Below are positions 12,466 to 14,972 of a DNA stretch of 14,972 nt, one piece after another; positions within the stretch are counted from its first letter, which is position 1; every line of letters starts with the position of its first letter. The notes under the pieces are model-generated. The model saw nothing but the letters and a program-made list of their open reading frames with translations. It was not told where the DNA came from and searched no databases. Source of the DNA: a bacterium (GTDB taxonomy: Bacteria > Chloroflexota > Dormibacteria > UBA8260 > Bog-877); NCBI GenBank assembly GCA_021791455.1, contig JAJYWM010000347.1, forward strand, positions 1-14,972. The letters are read 5' to 3'. The position numbers and the translations under genes were made by a program.

Positions 12466-13785
12466 TTGGGAGCTGGCCCCTGCTACCATCCCTGCACCTT
12501 GACAGGTTCACCAGCACAGCCCCCGGCCGGCGGATCAGCGCTCAGGGAGTCAATCCCCGGGGGCAAACCCCTAGTCCTGCGGGCGGCAAGGGTGCTGGCG
12601 CCGTCTGGCGACTCGTGGGGACCGCCTACCGACGTGCTGGTGCAGGGTGGAAGGATCCGCCAACTCGGCGGAGAGATGCCCGCCGAGTGTGAGCGGATCG
12701 ACCTCGGTGACCGCAGCCTGCTGCCCGGTCTGATCGACACCCATACCCATGTCCTGCTCCAGGGCAACAGATCCTCTGAGGAGTACGCGCGCCAGATCCT
12801 TCAGGAGGACCCTGCGCACCGGGTGGTGCGTGCCGTCCGCTCCATGAGGATCGCCATCCAGCACGGTTTCACCACGATCAGAGACCTGGGCACGGAGGGG
12901 GCTGGGTTCGCCGATGTCTCGCTGCGCGACGCGTCCGCCGCCGGAATCGTTACCGGGCCGCGCATGTTGGTTGCCGGTCCCGCGGTCTGCTCCACCGGTT
13001 CCTATCCCATTCTGGGATATCGGTCGGACTGGGAGTTTCCGACGGGAGTCGCCCAGTGTGACGGGGTCGACGGCTGCCGCCGGGAGGTGCGGCGCCAGGT
13101 GGCGCGCGGCATCGACTGGCTCAAGGTCTACGTGAGCGGCGGTCGGGGCCGGCACCTGACGGAGGACGGGTACGCCGACTCCCCGCCGGTGTGGACCGAG
13201 GAGGAGCTGCGAGCCTTGGTCGACCAGGCCCACGACCAGGGGATTCCCGTGGCGGCCCACGCCATGTCGGCAACCGGGACGGACATGGCGGTCGCAGCCG
13301 GAGTCGACTCCATCGAGCACGGCACCTCCATCCGGCCGAGCACCGCCGAGAAGATGGCAGACCGGGGAATCGCCCTGGTCCCAACCCTGCTTGCATTCCG
13401 GGAGCTGGCAGAGCGGACGAACCCGGCCTCGCAGCCCGGAGCCTCCCGGCAGGAAAGCCAGATCCTATCTTGGGAAAACTGCCGGCGAGCCGGAGTCAGG
13501 GTCGTGTTTGGGACCGACGCCGGCGCCTTCGACTGGGTCACCACCAACCAGGTCCTGGAGCTGGGCCTGCTGGCGGAGCTGGGGATGACCTCGGGTGAGG
13601 CCCTGCGCGCCGCTACGGTGGACGCTGCGGCACTTCTCCAGCAGGCCCACCACCTCGGGGAGATCACTCCGGGCGCCGTGGCCGATCTCATAGCCTGCCC
13701 TGGCGACCCTCTCTTGGACCTCTCGCTCCTGAGCGGAGTGGACCTCGTGGTGAAGGAGGGTCAGCCCCTCACTGTGCCCGCCTGA
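12466..13785 (+). CDS. Metal-dependent amidohydrolase (imidazolonepropionase / Xaa-Pro dipeptidase-like)
   Basis: Hydrolyses an amide or cyclic amide with one or two metal ions in a TIM barrel. In the 439-residue frame the ligands are visible: DTHTH (91-95, His93/His95), Lys220 in LKVYVSGG (probably the carboxylated lysine), His265 in AAHAMS, His285 in IEHGT and Asp351 in FGTDAGAF. The N-terminal ARVLAPSG and C-terminal PGAVADLIACPGDPL segments form the small beta-sandwich domain usual for this group, which includes imidazolonepropionases and Xaa-Pro dipeptidases. The start is uncertain. TTG 12466 is the longest option, and family similarity begins only near residue 34. TTG 12499 follows a possible -10 (TACCAT, 12484-12489) and could be leaderless. 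The gene is divergent from the solute-binding protein. Residues 317-372 are duplicated as a DNA fragment at 9562-9729. The precise substrate is unknown. Confidence 0.88.
   Translation: MGAGPCYHPCTLTGSPAQPPAGGSALRESIPGGKPLVLRAARVLAPSGDSWGPPTDVLVQGGRIRQLGGEMPAECERIDLGDRSLLPGLIDTHTHVLLQGNRSSEEYARQILQEDPAHRVVRAVRSMRIAIQHGFTTIRDLGTEGAGFADVSLRDASAAGIVTGPRMLVAGPAVCSTGSYPILGYRSDWEFPTGVAQCDGVDGCRREVRRQVARGIDWLKVYVSGGRGRHLTEDGYADSPPVWTEEELRALVDQAHDQGIPVAAHAMSATGTDMAVAAGVDSIEHGTSIRPSTAEKMADRGIALVPTLLAFRELAERTNPASQPGASRQESQILSWENCRRAGVRVVFGTDAGAFDWVTTNQVLELGLLAELGMTSGEALRAATVDAAALLQQAHHLGEITPGAVADLIACPGDPLLDLSLLSGVDLVVKEGQPLTVPA
13414..13581 (+). repeat. Segment of the amidohydrolase gene duplicated in inverted orientation at 9562-9729
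   Basis: The 168-bp partner of the fragment at 9562-9729, gap-free, with 8 differences by eye. It lies inside the intact gene and covers the FGTDAG metal-binding motif. The two copies are 3.7 kb apart and inverted, so recombination between them would flip the binding-protein gene and much of the amidohydrolase gene. Confidence 0.8.
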
Positions 13786-13817
13786 CCCCGTTCCCCTGGA
13801 GCTGTGGCCCAGGCGGG
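13777..13817 (+). terminator. Weak hairpin at the end of the amidohydrolase gene
   Basis: CCCGCCTG (13777-13784), overlapping the stop codon, is the perfect reverse complement of CAGGCGGG (13810-13817), with a 25-base loop that can form minor inner pairs. No U-run follows. It may serve as a terminator between the two convergent genes, but the large loop makes this tentative. The rest of the gap up to 14024 shows no gene. Confidence 0.3.
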
Positions 13818-14024
13818 TCCGGGACCATTGGGGGCTATCCACGAAGAGGCGTTTGGACACCGGATGGACCAGGCGATTGCGGAGGAGGCGGGTCCCGCTG
13901 TGCCGTGACCCGCAGGGTGGTTGCGGCAGAGCCCGAGGTCCAGCCCTGAGCTCAAGGGCGACCCCGAGACATAGAGTTGCCGGCCTCTGTGCCCGACCAC
14001 TCTCCCTGCTGCCAGACCGCTGTC

Positions 14025-14825
14025 TCACACGCCGTGATTGAAGGTCGCGGTGCAGCCGCCGTCCACCGGAACGATCGAGCCCGTCATGAACGAGCTCGCG
14101 TCAGACGCCAGGAAGATGGCGACTCGCGCTATCTCCTCGGCGCTTGCCTGGCGCCCCAGGGGTTGCTCCGCGGCATGGGCTTCGCGGCGGGCGAGAGCGG
14201 CCTCGGCCTCGGCCCTGGGGAGCCTGGCTCGGTGCCCTCCCATGTCCGTGTCCACATATCCGGGACAGATGGCGTTGACACGCAGGTTCTGGTGGCCGTA
14301 GTCGACAGCCAGTTGGCGAGTCAGGTTGACAATCGCGCCCTTGGTCGCACAGTACGCTGGCGAGAGGGGCGCTCCCACCAGCCCGTAGGTCGAGGCGATG
14401 TTGACGATGACTCCCCGGCCGGTCTGCAGCAGGTGAGGAATCGCGAACCGGGAGCACAGGAATGGTCCCCGCAGGTTGACCGCGACCGTGCGGTCCCAGG
14501 AGTCCACGGACAGTTCGTGGAGCTGCACCGCGTCACCCCCAATGCCGGCGTTGTTGACCAGGACGTCGATCGCGCCGAGGCGATCCCTGGTGCGGGACAT
14601 GAGCTGGCTCACCTGCTCGGGCTCGGCGACGTCGCAGCGCGCGTACTCCGCCGTGCCGCCGGCGGCCCTGATCTCAAGCGCAGTCTGCTCGCCGCGCTCG
14701 GAGATGTCCGCCGCCACGACCACACCACCTTCCCCGCCTGCCAGTTTCGCTATGGCGCGACCGATGCCGTGCGCCGCTCCCGTCACCACCACCACCCGCC
14801 CTGCCAGCGCGCCACCTGCAGCCAT
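14025..14825 (-). CDS. SDR family NAD(P)-dependent oxidoreductase
   Basis: The 266-residue classical short-chain dehydrogenase oxidises or reduces an alcohol/ketone with a nicotinamide cofactor. From ATG 14825 the motifs are TGAAHGIG (15-22, cofactor turn), AADIS (38-42, Asp40 favouring NAD over NADP), CDV (64-66), NNAG (91-94), VNL (116-118), the catalytic Ser145 in NIAST, Tyr158 and Lys162 in YCATK, and CPGYVDTDM (187-195). The end, SSFMTGSIVPVDGGCTA, is the usual one for the family. The open frame reaches 14897, but ATG 14825 is chosen. GGAGG lies eight bases before it, and the 24 upstream codons have no family character. The gene converges on the amidohydrolase. It might act on a product of that enzyme, but substrate cannot be read from the sequence. 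Confidence 0.92.
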   Translation of the reverse strand: MAAGGALAGRVVVVTGAAHGIGRAIAKLAGGEGGVVVAADISERGEQTALEIRAAGGTAEYARCDVAEPEQVSQLMSRTRDRLGAIDVLVNNAGIGGDAVQLHELSVDSWDRTVAVNLRGPFLCSRFAIPHLLQTGRGVIVNIASTYGLVGAPLSPAYCATKGAIVNLTRQLAVDYGHQNLRVNAICPGYVDTDMGGHRARLPRAEAEAALARREAHAAEQPLGRQASAEEIARVAIFLASDASSFMTGSIVPVDGGCTATFNHGV

Positions 14826-14972
14826 CACTTCTCCCTCCATCCGATCCCAGTTACGACCTTGGCCCCGGCAGGTTACCAGCCGGCCGCACGGGGCCATGTC
14901 GCGGAGTCACGGCAAGAGGGGCCGCTTCCCAACGCGGCTGGCCGTGCGCAGCCGAGGCGCGCTGGACGCTCC

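Noticed and set aside
12499..12504. TTGACA at the start of the amidohydrolase region as a plus-strand -35
   Set aside because: The sequence 17 bases downstream is GC-only with no -10, and it would start transcription inside the gene.

Overview
The window looks like a chromosomal accessory region from a high-GC bacterium. The GC-rich third codon positions, GTG/TTG starts, absence of U-rich terminators and gene families all point to an actinobacterium-like soil organism, possibly a poorly cultured lineage. No taxonomic marker gene is present, so this is inference. I see no rRNA, tRNA, CRISPR array or phage structural gene.

Layout, left to right. (1) A truncated NAD(P)-binding epimerase/dehydratase gene runs off the left edge. 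It is divergent from an ornithine cyclodeaminase/mu-crystallin family gene (586-1551), with about 450 bp of leader between them. (2) A small decayed insertion element (1565-2361) has 34-bp imperfect terminal inverted repeats, an internally deleted IS1634-like transposase on the minus strand and a divergent, frameshifted DUF6788-like ORF. (3) A three-gene operon (2432-4391) encodes a YtrA-type GntR repressor, an ABC ATPase and a six-helix permease, joined by 4-base ATGA overlaps. Its likely promoter takes its -35 from the end of the insertion element, and a 24-bp palindrome covers the -10. (4) A broken ribbon-helix-helix antitoxin-like ORF is cut off by a second, larger element of the same architecture (about 4600-6380). 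That element has a dead transposase (frameshifts, nonsense codon, substituted catalytic Asp, lost C-terminus) and again a divergent DUF6788-like ORF. (5) A lactate 2-monooxygenase-type flavoenzyme gene (minus, 6416-7639) is followed by about 1.4 kb of decayed sequence containing a dehydrogenase C-terminal remnant. (6) A VOC/glyoxalase-fold gene (9004-9405) is followed by about 850 bp without an intact gene. This stretch holds a 168-bp inverted, roughly 95% identical copy of the middle of the amidohydrolase gene found 3.8 kb further on. (7) A lipoprotein family-5 solute-binding protein (10261-12219, minus) has a near-consensus promoter and a long terminal hairpin, and is divergent from a metal-dependent amidohydrolase (12466-13785, plus). 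(8) An SDR dehydrogenase (14025-14825, minus) converges on the amidohydrolase.

How the genes may work together: the binding protein, amidohydrolase, SDR, hydroxyacid oxidase and cyclodeaminase-like enzyme would fit uptake and catabolism of peptides, cyclic amides or amino/hydroxy acids, but no complete pathway is visible and no permease accompanies the binding protein. The GntR-ABC operon is a separate regulated export or stress module. The rest is shaped by mobile-element decay. The strongest leads are the repeated transposase/DUF6788 divergent architecture, the element end supplying a promoter half to the ABC operon, and the inverted 168-bp amidohydrolase fragment.
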